Below, in pieces: positions 53,334 to 62,469 of a stretch of DNA of 64,000 bases (position 1 is the stretch's first letter; every line of letters begins with the position of its first letter). The position numbers were made by a program, and so were the translations under genes. The DNA is from CAZMGG01 sp964565715 (GTDB taxonomy: Bacteria > Planctomycetota > UBA1135 > UBA2386). Where the stretch lies: assembly GCA_964565715.1 (NCBI GenBank), contig CAZMGG010000006.1, positions 20,418-84,417 on the forward strand, in the 5' to 3' direction. The notes under the pieces were generated by a model that saw only the letters and a program-made list of their open reading frames with translations, searched no databases and was not told the DNA's origin.

Positions 53334-54905
53334 ATGGCAGCCCCCTACACGCCGTTCCTGCTCGCCGCCCTCTGCCTCACCGCCGCCCTGCCGGCCCAGC
53401 GCTCGGCGCGCTTCACCTCGGTGGAGCACGGCTTCCGCCTGATGGTGCCCAAGGTCCTCGAGCCGGTGCCGGTGGAGCCCAACGAGCGGCAGACCATCGC
53501 CAAGTGGGTGCTGAAGGGCGACAGCACCAAGACCATCAACGAGGTCACCCTGACGGTGCTGGTGGCGCGGATCGGCAAGGCGGCGCCGACCACCGGCGGC
53601 GAGAAGGACCCGGAGAAGGAGCGCGAGAAGGCGACCGAGAAGTCGCTGCGCGACGCGGTGATCGAGCAGCTCAACGGCGGCACCACGGTGCCCGAGTACC
53701 TGAAGCGCCGCGGCTACAAGAACGACGTGCTGCCGGTCACCGGCGGCAAGCCGGTGAAGAACAAGAACGGCGAGGAGTGGGCGATCCAGGGCATCGGCTC
53801 GGGCCAGGGCGGCAAGGACGCCGGCCACGTGGTCAAGGTCTACGGCCTCGAGTCGGTGTCGGAGACCTTCGTCCTGATCGGCCTGGGCGACGTCTCCGGC
53901 GTCAATGCCGAGATGCTGGAGGCGATGGCGAAGACCCTCGAGCGCGGCACCTTCAAGGGCGACGAGCCCGACGACGTCTATGACGGCAGCGACCTGCCCG
54001 GCATCGAGTTCCGCACCGAGGTGCGCAAGAAGCTGGTGAAGGGCTGGGAGGCCTATGACACGCAGAACTTCATCTTCATCACCACCAGCCGCAACAAGAA
54101 GGTGATCGACGAGATGCTGGCGGACCTGGAGATCATGCGGAAGGTCTACGTCGAGCGGTTCCCGCCGATCGACACGATCTCCGCGGTGTCGGCGGTCCGC
54201 TACTGCGAGAAGTACGACGATTATCTGGCCTACGGCGGCCCGCCCGGCACCGGCGGCTACTGGAACCACGTCGACGAGGAACTGGTGCTGGTGGACGTGC
54301 GCACGATCGGCTCCGACATCCTGAAGGCCAATCCCAACCTGAAGAACATCAAGCCCGAGGAGGTGCTCTACCACGAGGCGATGCACCAGTACTTCTTCTA
54401 CGCCAACGGCCACCTGGCGCCGGGGTCCTGGTTCAACGAGGGCTACGGCGAGTTCTTCGGCGGCGCCCAGCTCGACCGGCGCAAGGGCGAGCCGCGCAAG
54501 ATCGACCGCAACAAGTTCCGGATGGACTGGGTGATGCGGGCCAAGCGCGCCAACGCCTGGCCGGACCTGCCGACGTTCCTGAAGATGTCGCAGGGCGAGT
54601 TCTACGGCCCGAGCTCATTGCAGAACTACGCGTTCGCCTGGGCCTTCTGCTTCTTCCTGGAGAGCCACCGGCAGGATCCGAAGGGCAACAAGGCGTGGGG
54701 CGAGCTGCCGGATCAGTACCTGAAGAACCTGCGGCAGATCACCGAGGAGTTCCGCAAGGAGCGCAACATCGACCCGAAGGACAAGAAGTGGCTGACCTTC
54801 TTCGAGTCCGACATCCAGAAGAAGGCCTATGAGGTGACCTTCAAGGACGTGGACGTGGTGGAGCTGGAGAAGGCCTGGGTGGACGCGATGAAGAAGTGGC
54901 GGTGA
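53334..54905 (+). CDS. Secreted gluzincin-type peptidase-like protein
   Basis: The 523-residue protein has a signal peptide (FLLAALCLTAALPAQ) from ATG 53334. Residues about 25-215 are an alpha/beta domain with a Lys/Glu-rich loop. The second half holds the zinc site HEAMH (347-351) followed by Glu369 in SWFNEGYGEFF, the usual HExxH-x18-E gluzincin arrangement seen in DUF1570-type proteins. The composition is unusually Lys-rich for this window. It is probably active on extracellular peptides. No operon partner is seen. Confidence 0.75.
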   Translation: MAAPYTPFLLAALCLTAALPAQRSARFTSVEHGFRLMVPKVLEPVPVEPNERQTIAKWVLKGDSTKTINEVTLTVLVARIGKAAPTTGGEKDPEKEREKATEKSLRDAVIEQLNGGTTVPEYLKRRGYKNDVLPVTGGKPVKNKNGEEWAIQGIGSGQGGKDAGHVVKVYGLESVSETFVLIGLGDVSGVNAEMLEAMAKTLERGTFKGDEPDDVYDGSDLPGIEFRTEVRKKLVKGWEAYDTQNFIFITTSRNKKVIDEMLADLEIMRKVYVERFPPIDTISAVSAVRYCEKYDDYLAYGGPPGTGGYWNHVDEELVLVDVRTIGSDILKANPNLKNIKPEEVLYHEAMHQYFFYANGHLAPGSWFNEGYGEFFGGAQLDRRKGEPRKIDRNKFRMDWVMRAKRANAWPDLPTFLKMSQGEFYGPSSLQNYAFAWAFCFFLESHRQDPKGNKAWGELPDQYLKNLRQITEEFRKERNIDPKDKKWLTFFESDIQKKAYEVTFKDVDVVELEKAWVDAMKKWR

Positions 54906-54981
54906 GGCGCGGGGGGGATGTCCGGGCCGGCCGAGAGCGTTGCGTGGTGTTGCACCGCAGGATCCTGACCTCGCCTAGGCC

Positions 54982-55008
54982 TTGACTTGACACTCGGGGG
55001 GATACACT
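54982..55008 (+). promoter_or_regulatory. Candidate sigma70-type promoter, possibly giving a leaderless mRNA
   Basis: TTGACT (54982-54987) and TACACT (55003-55008) are separated by 15 bp. Transcription would start about 7 bp later, next to ATG 55018. The spacing is shorter than the ideal 17 bp, so support is modest. Confidence 0.3.
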
Positions 55009-55017
55009 CCGCCTTCG

Positions 55018-57063
55018 ATGTCGGAAGAGCCATCGACCGCAAGGGACTCCTCGAACCGGATCCAGGCTTGGCGAACACGCTGGCTTGGTCTGCCTGTTGC
55101 CCTGATCCTGCTCGTGTCGTCGACGGTCAAGTTCGCCGAAGGGCACGCTCCGGAATACGCCCTGGGGCCCGTTGCCTACTTCGCCACATCCGTCCTCGAG
55201 GCGTTGTTGGCCCTTGCGATCCTCGCCTGGCCAGGGGCGGCCCTGCCCTTGCTCATGGTGGTCGGCCTCGCGTCGGGCGGCGCGGTTCTTTCGCTGCTGG
55301 TTCCCGACAGGCCTTGCGGCTGCTTCGGGTCGCTCGTTGCAGATCCAGCCCTTCACCGCGCGTTGGCTGGGTTCACCGGCGCCCTGGCCGTTCTCAACCT
55401 GATCATCCGGCAGGCTTGGTCTCGGCGGGACGGGGGTGAGTCACTGCAGTCAGGCCGGCGCGCGCTGCTCGCCGTTGCTGGCACAGTCATGCTAGGCGGT
55501 GCCCTGGCCGTCTCTCTCTCAGCAGGTTCCGGCAGTCCGGAGCCAGGGCGCGAGCAGGCTCGACTGCCAGGACCCGCCCCAACGCCAGCGCGAGCAGTCG
55601 ATGCGGCCTGGAGCGCCGACCGTGTGGAACTGGGCAGGCGGCTTCTGGTGACTGTGACCGATGCCCTCCAGAATCCGATCGCGGGCGCCACCGTGGAGGT
55701 GCATGAGGCGCTCCTCCGCACCGGTGGCGAGCCCCTTGCTGTGCGGACCACGGACCAGGAGGGCCTTCTGTGGTTGCAGGCTCAGGATCTTGCTGGCGGA
55801 CGGGCCCGCCACATCGTTGCCCGCGCCAGGGGCTTCGCATCTGCCGTGGCTGCCATCACGGATCGAGCGGACCGGATCTCGATGGCGCTCCAACAGGGCC
55901 ACGAAGTACGGATGGTCGCCCGGGACTCTTCGGGCCGACCGGTGTCGGGCGTCCGGATCGCGCTGTCGCGCGTGGTATTGCCGCCGGACCTGCCGGACCC
56001 AGGGGCGTCGGCCGGTGGTGCTGGCATCGAGTGCGTGATCACGGATGCGATGGGGGATGCCACAGCCTCCAACCTGCCTGCGGGCAGCTACTACCTGGCG
56101 GCTGCGCACCCAGGCCATGCCTTCGGCGGCAGTTCTGTCGGTCAGTCGCTGCACGTTCCGGCCATCCGGTTTGCGGACATCGTGATGGTCCCCCTGGTCG
56201 GGGCGGCCGTGCGATTCGAGGGTGAGCACGTGGTGACCTACTTCAGCCAGCCCCTGGCCAATGACAACCGTACGGTGACGACTGGGGCCAGCCTTCCGCA
56301 GGCGACCAGGCGGCTTGGCGAACGGTGTCCGCAGGCGCAGTGCCTGTTGGCAGATGTCATGCGCGCGGACGGCAACGACGAATGGGATGTAGACGTGCTG
56401 CTGGCATCCAAGGGGTGGCGCCGATACCGGATCCCGCTGCGCCCCATCGATCGGGTGGAGTTGGGGGTGATGGAGCCGGAAGCGGGCAAGGCCTTGGCGG
56501 AGTGCCGGTGCGTGGAGGTCGACCTGCGCTGCGTGAGCGGCGAAGTAACGGTGGACCCGCACGGACTGGTGGCGTTGATGGGAACGGGAAGTGGTGGCGA
56601 TCCTCGGGATGGGGCTTCTCGGCTTGGCCGATTCATGTTCCGGATGCGCGAGGGGCGCCAGTGGCTGCCGGTCGGAGAGTATCGTCTGTCGAGTTCGGAC
56701 CCCCTGTTGAACGAACGCCTGCGTTCCTCCCCGGAGGCCAGGATCACGGTCGGGACGTCGCCTGCCCACGTTATCGATCTGGGGCCGGACCTGGCGATCA
56801 AGCAGATCCATGCCTCGCTGGATGGCGTGACCGGATTCTCGGGCGGGAGACTTGTGTTCTATCGGGATCAGGCGACCCGTGAGGCGGTTCTCGAGATCCC
56901 CATGGAACGGCCGGAGCGGTGGTTCGCCCTGCCCATCGGCGACTACTGGGTCGTGATGGAGGTGGGCGGCATGCCACGCAGCGAGGCGATGTCGGTGCGG
57001 GTGGGCGCCGGACATGGCGTAGTCAGCATTCCCTTTGCCTCTGGAATGGCCCAGGGGCGTTGA
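55018..57063 (+). CDS. MauE/DoxX-like membrane domain fused to carboxypeptidase-regulatory repeats
   Basis: The protein has 681 residues. Residues about 20-170 hold five hydrophobic helices and the motif RPCGCFG (98-104). This resembles the MauE/DoxX-like membrane domain, whose vicinal Cys pair takes part in thiol redox chemistry or quinone reduction. From about 200 the chain is exported and beta-rich, with at least two carboxypeptidase-regulatory-like units (TVTDALQNPIAGATVEVHEA, MVARDSSGRPVSGVRIALSR). The C-terminal third is unrecognised. Third codon positions are less GC-rich than in neighbours. Confidence 0.65.
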   Translation: MSEEPSTARDSSNRIQAWRTRWLGLPVALILLVSSTVKFAEGHAPEYALGPVAYFATSVLEALLALAILAWPGAALPLLMVVGLASGGAVLSLLVPDRPCGCFGSLVADPALHRALAGFTGALAVLNLIIRQAWSRRDGGESLQSGRRALLAVAGTVMLGGALAVSLSAGSGSPEPGREQARLPGPAPTPARAVDAAWSADRVELGRRLLVTVTDALQNPIAGATVEVHEALLRTGGEPLAVRTTDQEGLLWLQAQDLAGGRARHIVARARGFASAVAAITDRADRISMALQQGHEVRMVARDSSGRPVSGVRIALSRVVLPPDLPDPGASAGGAGIECVITDAMGDATASNLPAGSYYLAAAHPGHAFGGSSVGQSLHVPAIRFADIVMVPLVGAAVRFEGEHVVTYFSQPLANDNRTVTTGASLPQATRRLGERCPQAQCLLADVMRADGNDEWDVDVLLASKGWRRYRIPLRPIDRVELGVMEPEAGKALAECRCVEVDLRCVSGEVTVDPHGLVALMGTGSGGDPRDGASRLGRFMFRMREGRQWLPVGEYRLSSSDPLLNERLRSSPEARITVGTSPAHVIDLGPDLAIKQIHASLDGVTGFSGGRLVFYRDQATREAVLEIPMERPERWFALPIGDYWVVMEVGGMPRSEAMSVRVGAGHGVVSIPFASGMAQGR

Positions 57064-57076
57064 CCTGGAGGTTGCG

Positions 57077-57218
57077 ATGTCACATACGAGACCTACCGGG
57101 AAACCGCACCAATGCGCAGTGGATCTGCCCGACAGGCGATTGCACGGGCACGCTGAAGTGCGACAAGCCGGCCTCGCCCATGGACGGCAACCTGCACAAG
57201 GCTTGCGACTGCCGGTAG
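57077..57218 (+). pseudogene. Possible frameshifted Cys-rich peptide gene
   Basis: GGAGG at 57067-57071 precedes ATG 57077 by 5 nt. That frame starts MSHTRPTGKPHQC but soon loses protein character. The frame ending at TAG 57216-57218 encodes WICPTGDCTG, LKCDKP and a terminal HKACDCR with strong third-position GC. A one-base shift between 57110 and 57120 would join them into a peptide of about 48 residues with five or six cysteines. It may be a decayed gene, a sequencing error or a true frameshift. It lies 13 bp after the fusion-protein gene. Confidence 0.35.
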
Positions 57219-57253
57219 GGGCTACCGGTCGTCTTCCAGCCGCCCGCCGGCGC

Positions 57254-58321
57254 CTACCGCGTCACCTTGGCCAGTTCCTGCTGGCACAGCCCGCGCAGCC
57301 ATTCTGCCAGCCGCTGCAGGTCCTGCTTGTGGCCCTCGCGCAGTTCCAGCGCCGCCGCGTCGGCGCGCACCTTCTGGTCCACCTGGTCCAGCAGTTCCTG
57401 CCGGTCCCTGGTCCCGGCCAGCAGCTCCGCGAGCTTCTTCGGCTCGTCGTCCACCGTCGCCCACAGGTAGTGGAAGCGGTCGATCAGCGGCTGGTAGGTC
57501 GGATCGAACACCGGCTCGGCCGCGACGAACGCCGCCGCCGCCGCCTGGCGCAGCGTCCGGTACTGCCGGTGCGCGAATGCCGCGTCCTTGATCTGCTGGT
57601 AGAGCCGCTCGCGGCGGCGCCCCTCGGGGATCGGTGAGACGAACGACTGCGTCTTCACGAAGGTCCGCGCGAACGGGATCGCGTCGACGTCGGGCACGTC
57701 GACCCTGCGGCCGGAGTACCAGCACTCGTACAGGCTGACGCCGGGGTACACCCTCGCATCGAGATCGGCGTAGCTGTGCTCCAGGTAGGCCGCCACCTGG
57801 CGTTCCCGCGGATCGGTGTCGAGCAGCTCCAGGATCTGCGCCACGGCGTGGTCGGCGCCGGGCGGGAACCCACGGGCGGCGTTCTGGAAGTGCTGGTCGG
57901 CGGTCAGCTCGATGCCGGTGCGGGCGGCCTTGCCGGCGCTCCAGTCGTAGCCCACCGCCCGCTGCAGGTCGTCGAGGCAGCGCATCGGCGGGTACTGCTG
58001 CCGCAGCGCGCGGAAGGTAGCGCCCTGCGGATCCGCGGTGGTCCGCACCTTGGCCACGCCCGGCGCGAAGTCCTGGGCGAGGTGCCAGTGGGGCGGGGTC
58101 ATCGCCGGATAGGCCGCGAGCCCGCGCTGGCGGCCGAAGGTGCGCAGCAGGAGCGGGTCGGTCTCGCGCTGCAGGCGGCGCTCGACGCCGCGCCAGACGG
58201 TCTGCCGGTCGTCCTCGGTGAGCTTCTGGAAGGCGGCGATCAGCTCGTCGGCACCGGGCACCGGCGGCGGCGACTCCTGGGGGGGCAGCAGCAGCAGGGG
58301 CAGGGCGCAGAGCAGGTTCAA
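57254..58321 (-). CDS. Secreted protein of unknown function
   Basis: The 355-residue protein starts from TTG 58321, chosen because it follows AAGGA by about 8 nt and gives a signal peptide (LNLLCALPLLLLPPQ). The mature protein is helical, with WHLAQDFAPGVAKV, YLEHSYADLDARVYPGV, ECWYSGRRVDVPDVDAIPF and a coiled C-terminus. The Tyr/Trp-rich centre hints at a binding domain. No family is recognised. A later GTG or ATG is not well placed. Confidence 0.6.
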   Translation of the reverse strand: MNLLCALPLLLLPPQESPPPVPGADELIAAFQKLTEDDRQTVWRGVERRLQRETDPLLLRTFGRQRGLAAYPAMTPPHWHLAQDFAPGVAKVRTTADPQGATFRALRQQYPPMRCLDDLQRAVGYDWSAGKAARTGIELTADQHFQNAARGFPPGADHAVAQILELLDTDPRERQVAAYLEHSYADLDARVYPGVSLYECWYSGRRVDVPDVDAIPFARTFVKTQSFVSPIPEGRRRERLYQQIKDAAFAHRQYRTLRQAAAAAFVAAEPVFDPTYQPLIDRFHYLWATVDDEPKKLAELLAGTRDRQELLDQVDQKVRADAAALELREGHKQDLQRLAEWLRGLCQQELAKVTR

Positions 58322-58395
58322 GCGGAGTCCTTCGGGGGGGGGGCTGGGCGGCGTGAGCTTGCCCGACGGTCCCGTCGCCTGCCAGCCGGAAGGCG

Positions 58396-58433
58396 CAGGG
58401 GCCCGGCGATCCGTGCGGATCACCGGGCCCCTG
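58396..58433 (-). terminator. Strong hairpin terminator of the 672-aa gene
   Basis: CAGGGGCCCGG (58396-58406) pairs perfectly with CCGGGCCCCTG (58423-58433). Inside, GATCC pairs with GGATC around a GTGC loop, with only one mismatch. It lies 20 bp past the stop of the minus-strand gene at 58454. No T-run follows. Confidence 0.5.
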
Positions 58434-58453
58434 GCGTCACCGCGGAGCGTCGA

Positions 58454-60472
58454 TCAGAGGTTCGAGATCGTGCTGCGCAGGCCGTTGCTGGTGATCAGGC
58501 CCAGGCTGTTGATGCCCGGCACGATCGAGGCCGACTGGTGGAACAGTTCGGCGCCGATCAGCAGGCTGGTGTTGGGCACCGTCCAGGGGAAGCTCGAGCT
58601 CGGCGAACCGGGCAGGAACACGGTGACCGAGCCGGCCAGGTCGACGAACTGGAGGCAGCCCGGCGCGCCGGCGATCGGCAGGCCCGGGTTGTGCTGGCCC
58701 CAGCTGACCACCTGGGCGCTGAAGGCCGCCGTCGCCGGGATGTTGTTGGTGGTGTAGACCACGGTGGCGCCGAGCACGGGCGCCGGCGCGGCCGACAGCG
58801 ACAGGGCCGCGGCGTCGGCCACGGTCGAGAACGGCGAGGCCGTGGTCAGGTCGCGGTTGCCCGGATCGACGGCGTTGCCGCCGAGCGAGAAGCCGACGAT
58901 GGCGATGCCGGAGTTGGAGGTGCTGTCGTTGACCAGGGTCTGGTAGCGCAGCTCGAGGATGTTCGGCGCCAGGAACACGGCCTGCAGCGTACTGCTGCCC
59001 GTGCCCTGGTAGCACGGCACGTTGAGCCAGGTCACGCGGGCCTCGCCGAGGTTGTCGGTCTCGAAGTAGACGTTGTTCAGGTTGGTGGTGCCGTCTGGCA
59101 GGAAGTCGGTGTGCGCGACGTTCAGGGTGTGCACGGTGTTGCCGAGCAGCTCGGCGACCGAGGCGGAGAACACCGAGCTGTCGGTGCCGTTCAGGAAGAT
59201 GCGACCGTTGCTGTCGATCGCGATGGCGCTGGTGCTGCCGCCGGCGTAGGCCCAGTTGAAGCCCAGCGACTGCGGCGCGCTGACCGAGTCATCGGTGAGG
59301 GCGAGGCCGGTGCCCGTCGGCGGGACGAAGGTGCTGAGCGGGGCGATCGAGACGTTGCTGCCGCCGTTGCCGTTCGGCGCCATGGTCAGGGTCGTGCCGG
59401 ACAGGTCGTTGGCCGACGCGGCGAACTGCTCGTACCAGGAGGCGGCCATCGAGCCGCAGCCGGCGCCGAAGGCGACGTTGGCGGCGATCAGGGCCGGGGT
59501 CCAGCGATAGGTGAGGCCGTTCGGGATGACGTTGGCCGGGGCGGTGTTGTTGAACACCAGGCCCGAGGTGTTGCTGGTGCCGGCCACCGAGTTGAGCCAG
59601 TTGTCGTTGGTGCCCTTGGTGTTCAGGCGGTTGTTGACGTTGGTCGCGAACGTGTTGTTCGGGCCGCGCAGGCCGACCTGGTTGACCGTCGTGAAGGTCG
59701 TCAGGCCCGGCGTGCAGGCGCCGTAGACCGCCTCGACGAGGTTGGAGCCCTCGTGCAGCCGGATCTGGAAGTTCAGGTTCATGCCGCTGACGGTGGTCAG
59801 CGTGGTGCCGAACCGCTTGAAGTTCTGCCACTGCACGACGAACACGCGGTTGGGCGCCGAGCCCAGGGTCTCGTGACGCATCTCGGCCCACGGACCGGCG
59901 GCGTAGACCGTGGTGCCTGTGCTGGTGGCGCTGGCGGCTGCGCTCATCGTGATCGTGCCGTTGACGGTGTCGATGGCCGTGATCGTGGTCGCGGCCGGGA
60001 TGCCGGTGCCGGTGATCAGGTCGCCGACCTGGACCGGGCCGAAGGCGCTGACGCCGGTGATCACGTTGCTGCTCAGGGTGCGGGTGCCGGCGAAGGCGAA
60101 ACCGGCCTGGATGTCACGGCCGAAGGCCGACACCGCGCCGGCGTAGGCCGCGGTGGCCGACAGCGGCGTGTAGTTCGTGCCCGGCGCCACCAGCCCGAAG
60201 GTGATGCTGCCGTTGCTGTTGACGATGATGTCGGAATGGGCCGCGTTGTCGAAGGTGAACGCGAACGGCAGTGCCACCGTGAAGGTGACGTCGTCCAGCG
60301 ACGCGGCGCCGCTGGTGCCGGTGGCGGTGCCGAGCAACGTGCCGCCGCTGATCGGCGCGTAGGTGCCGACGGATTGGGTGAAGGAGTAGCCGGTGGCGAC
60401 CTGGGCGCCGGCGAGGCCGGCGATCGTGAGGGCGGTGGTGAGTGCGGACAGACGGGTTGCTAGGGAGGACAT
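58454..60472 (-). CDS. Secreted repeat-containing protein with PGC-type C-terminal module
   Basis: The 672-residue protein has a signal peptide (LTTALTIAGLAGAQ) from ATG 60472. Residues about 25-135 look like a beta-sandwich. Residues about 138-190 form the short module GDLITGTGIPAATTI followed by GTITMSAAASATSTGTT, a pattern common in phage-tail and surface proteins. Two related beta-domains follow (WAEMRHETLGSAP to WTPALI; GFNWAYAGGSTSAIAIDSNGRIF onward), and the protein ends with the shared module (GAPGCL, VPNTSLLIG, NSLGLITSNGL). It is probably a surface protein. Confidence 0.75.
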   Translation of the reverse strand: MSSLATRLSALTTALTIAGLAGAQVATGYSFTQSVGTYAPISGGTLLGTATGTSGAASLDDVTFTVALPFAFTFDNAAHSDIIVNSNGSITFGLVAPGTNYTPLSATAAYAGAVSAFGRDIQAGFAFAGTRTLSSNVITGVSAFGPVQVGDLITGTGIPAATTITAIDTVNGTITMSAAASATSTGTTVYAAGPWAEMRHETLGSAPNRVFVVQWQNFKRFGTTLTTVSGMNLNFQIRLHEGSNLVEAVYGACTPGLTTFTTVNQVGLRGPNNTFATNVNNRLNTKGTNDNWLNSVAGTSNTSGLVFNNTAPANVIPNGLTYRWTPALIAANVAFGAGCGSMAASWYEQFAASANDLSGTTLTMAPNGNGGSNVSIAPLSTFVPPTGTGLALTDDSVSAPQSLGFNWAYAGGSTSAIAIDSNGRIFLNGTDSSVFSASVAELLGNTVHTLNVAHTDFLPDGTTNLNNVYFETDNLGEARVTWLNVPCYQGTGSSTLQAVFLAPNILELRYQTLVNDSTSNSGIAIVGFSLGGNAVDPGNRDLTTASPFSTVADAAALSLSAAPAPVLGATVVYTTNNIPATAAFSAQVVSWGQHNPGLPIAGAPGCLQFVDLAGSVTVFLPGSPSSSFPWTVPNTSLLIGAELFHQSASIVPGINSLGLITSNGLRSTISNL

Positions 60473-60578
60473 GGGTGCGGAGCGCAAGGTGCGCTGGGGG
60501 TGAGGGAATCTGCGCGCGGAAGCAGTCTGGGCTCCCCGTGCGCAGGCGCGAGAACCATGCCCGGACGATGCCTGTTCG

Positions 60579-62348
60579 TCAATCTGCCCGCGGCAGCGCG
60601 TCCCTGGGCGGGAATGGCGGCAGCGATGCGGACTGACGGAATGGTCGCCGCACCGGCACGGAGGCGTTCGACGGATGCGGCGCTGGCATGGGCGCGGCGT
60701 GCGCCGCGGAAACAGCGGGGGGCTTGGCCGGGCCCCGCAGCACCATGCCGGCCCGGGCGCCGGTGAGCACGCCGGCATCCACGACCGCCACGCCGTTCAC
60801 CAGCACGTGGTCGATGCCGACCGGCGGCAGGGTCGGCTCGTGCCAGGTGGCGCGATCCAGGATGGTGGCCGGGTCGAACACCACCAGGTCGGCGAACGCG
60901 CCGGGCCGGATCGTGCCGCGGTCGGCGATGCCGAAGATCGCGCACGGCAGCGCGGTCATCTTGTGGATCGCCAGCTCCAGCGAGAGCACCCGTTGCTCGC
61001 GGACGTAGCGGCCGAGCACGCGCGGGTTGTTGCCCGACCCGCGCGGGTGCGGCCGGTCGGGACTGGTGGGGTCGCGCAGGCCGGCGTCGCTCGCCACGGC
61101 GATCCAGTCCTCCTGCAGGAAGGCCCGCACGTCCGCCTCGGCCATGCCGTGGTAGACCATGCCGACGCGGCCGCCCGCGGCGGCGATGAACAGCGCGATG
61201 GCGGCCTCGGCCTGGGCGTCGGCGTCGGCGCGACCCTCGCACAGGCGCGGCGCGGCCTGGTCCAGGGTCAGCCCGTTCAGCTCCGGGTGGCCCGGCGCCG
61301 ACGCGATCCGGCACCAGCCGAGGTGGCCGAAGCCCGAGCTGGTCATCTTGCGGCGCAGGGCCTGATGCATCTCGCTGCGGAAGGCGGCGTCGTCCCGCAG
61401 CTTCGCGGCGAACTCCTGGCGGCCGATGGCCAGCGGCTCGGCGGGGAACAGCACGTCGAGGCTGGTCGAACTGGCGTCGTAGGCATACTGGTCGCCGGTG
61501 ACGGCCATGCCGGCCGCACGGGCCTCGCGCAGGGCGGCCAGGATCGCCGCGGAGCGGCCCCAGTTGGGCCGGCCCGAGGCCTTCATGTGCGACAGGTGCA
61601 CCGGCAGGCCGGCCTCGCGGCCGATGCGCAGGGCCTCGGCGATCGACTCCAGGACCTCGTCGCCCTCGCTGCGCTGGTGGCTGGCGTAGAGCCCGCCGTA
61701 CCGGGCGACGATCCTGGCGAGCGCGATCAGCTCCGCGGTTTCGCTGTAGATGCCCGGCACGTAGATGAGGCCGGTGGACATGCCGAAGGCGCCGTCCTGC
61801 ATGGCCTTCTCGACCAGGGCCTCCATCCGCGCCAGTTCTTCCGGGGTGGGGGCGCGGTTCGCGGTGCCCATCACCTGGGTGCGCACGGTGCCATGCCCGA
61901 TCAGGCTGCCGTAGTTGAGCCCCAGGCCGCCGCGCTCGCAGCGGCCGAAGTGCAGGCCGAGGTCGCGCACCGAGGTGCCGCAGTTGCCGGTGATCAGGCT
62001 GGTGACGCCCATCTGCACGAAGTTGTCGGCGGTCGGCTTGCGGGCGATCTCGGCGTCGACGTGGGCGTGCAGGTCGACGAAGCCAGGCGCCACCACCCTG
62101 CCGGTGCAGTCGACCTGGCGGGCGGCGTCGGCCGGTCGCAACTCGCCGACCGCGGTGATCCGGCCGTCCCGGATACCGACGTCGGCGCGCCGCCCAGGCG
62201 TGCCGGAGCCGTCGATGACGGTGCCGCCGTGCAGGATCACGTCGAAGGCCGGCCGCGGGGCCGGCGGGCCCGATCGGCAACCGGCCAGGGCGCACAGCGC
62301 TACCTGCAGGACGACGAGGACGGAACGGCGGGCGGCTCCGGCGGTCAT
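60579..62348 (-). CDS. Lipoprotein N-acyl-D-amino-acid deacylase (D-aminoacylase family)
   Basis: The 589-residue protein has a lipobox signal (LQVALCALAGC, Cys24). The amidohydrolase fold carries metal ligands and catalytic residues as in the Alcaligenes enzyme: HAH (94-96), Cys123 in GNCGTS, His224 in ASHQRSEGDE, His254 in HLSHMKASG and an Asp in IAVASDAGL. It should release D-amino acids from N-acyl forms outside the cytoplasm, perhaps from peptidoglycan debris. The last ~45 residues form a Pro/Ala-rich tail beyond the fold. Confidence 0.88.
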   Translation of the reverse strand: MTAGAARRSVLVVLQVALCALAGCRSGPPAPRPAFDVILHGGTVIDGSGTPGRRADVGIRDGRITAVGELRPADAARQVDCTGRVVAPGFVDLHAHVDAEIARKPTADNFVQMGVTSLITGNCGTSVRDLGLHFGRCERGGLGLNYGSLIGHGTVRTQVMGTANRAPTPEELARMEALVEKAMQDGAFGMSTGLIYVPGIYSETAELIALARIVARYGGLYASHQRSEGDEVLESIAEALRIGREAGLPVHLSHMKASGRPNWGRSAAILAALREARAAGMAVTGDQYAYDASSTSLDVLFPAEPLAIGRQEFAAKLRDDAAFRSEMHQALRRKMTSSGFGHLGWCRIASAPGHPELNGLTLDQAAPRLCEGRADADAQAEAAIALFIAAAGGRVGMVYHGMAEADVRAFLQEDWIAVASDAGLRDPTSPDRPHPRGSGNNPRVLGRYVREQRVLSLELAIHKMTALPCAIFGIADRGTIRPGAFADLVVFDPATILDRATWHEPTLPPVGIDHVLVNGVAVVDAGVLTGARAGMVLRGPAKPPAVSAAHAAPMPAPHPSNASVPVRRPFRQSASLPPFPPRDALPRAD

Positions 62349-62469
62349 GGGAGCGGGACGATACGGCGTGCGCCGGAAAATGTGGCCCGGGTGTGAAACC
62401 TGGATGGCATCGGCGGATATCCGGCCACGTTCCAGCAAGTGGGGCGTTCCTGCCGGCTGGTGCAAGAGG

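Noticed and set aside
58334..58343. Run of ten G residues near the TTG start of the 355-aa secreted protein, suggestive of phase variation
   Set aside because: In sequence this GC-rich a run of ten is expected by chance a few times per window. No second sign of phase variation is seen.
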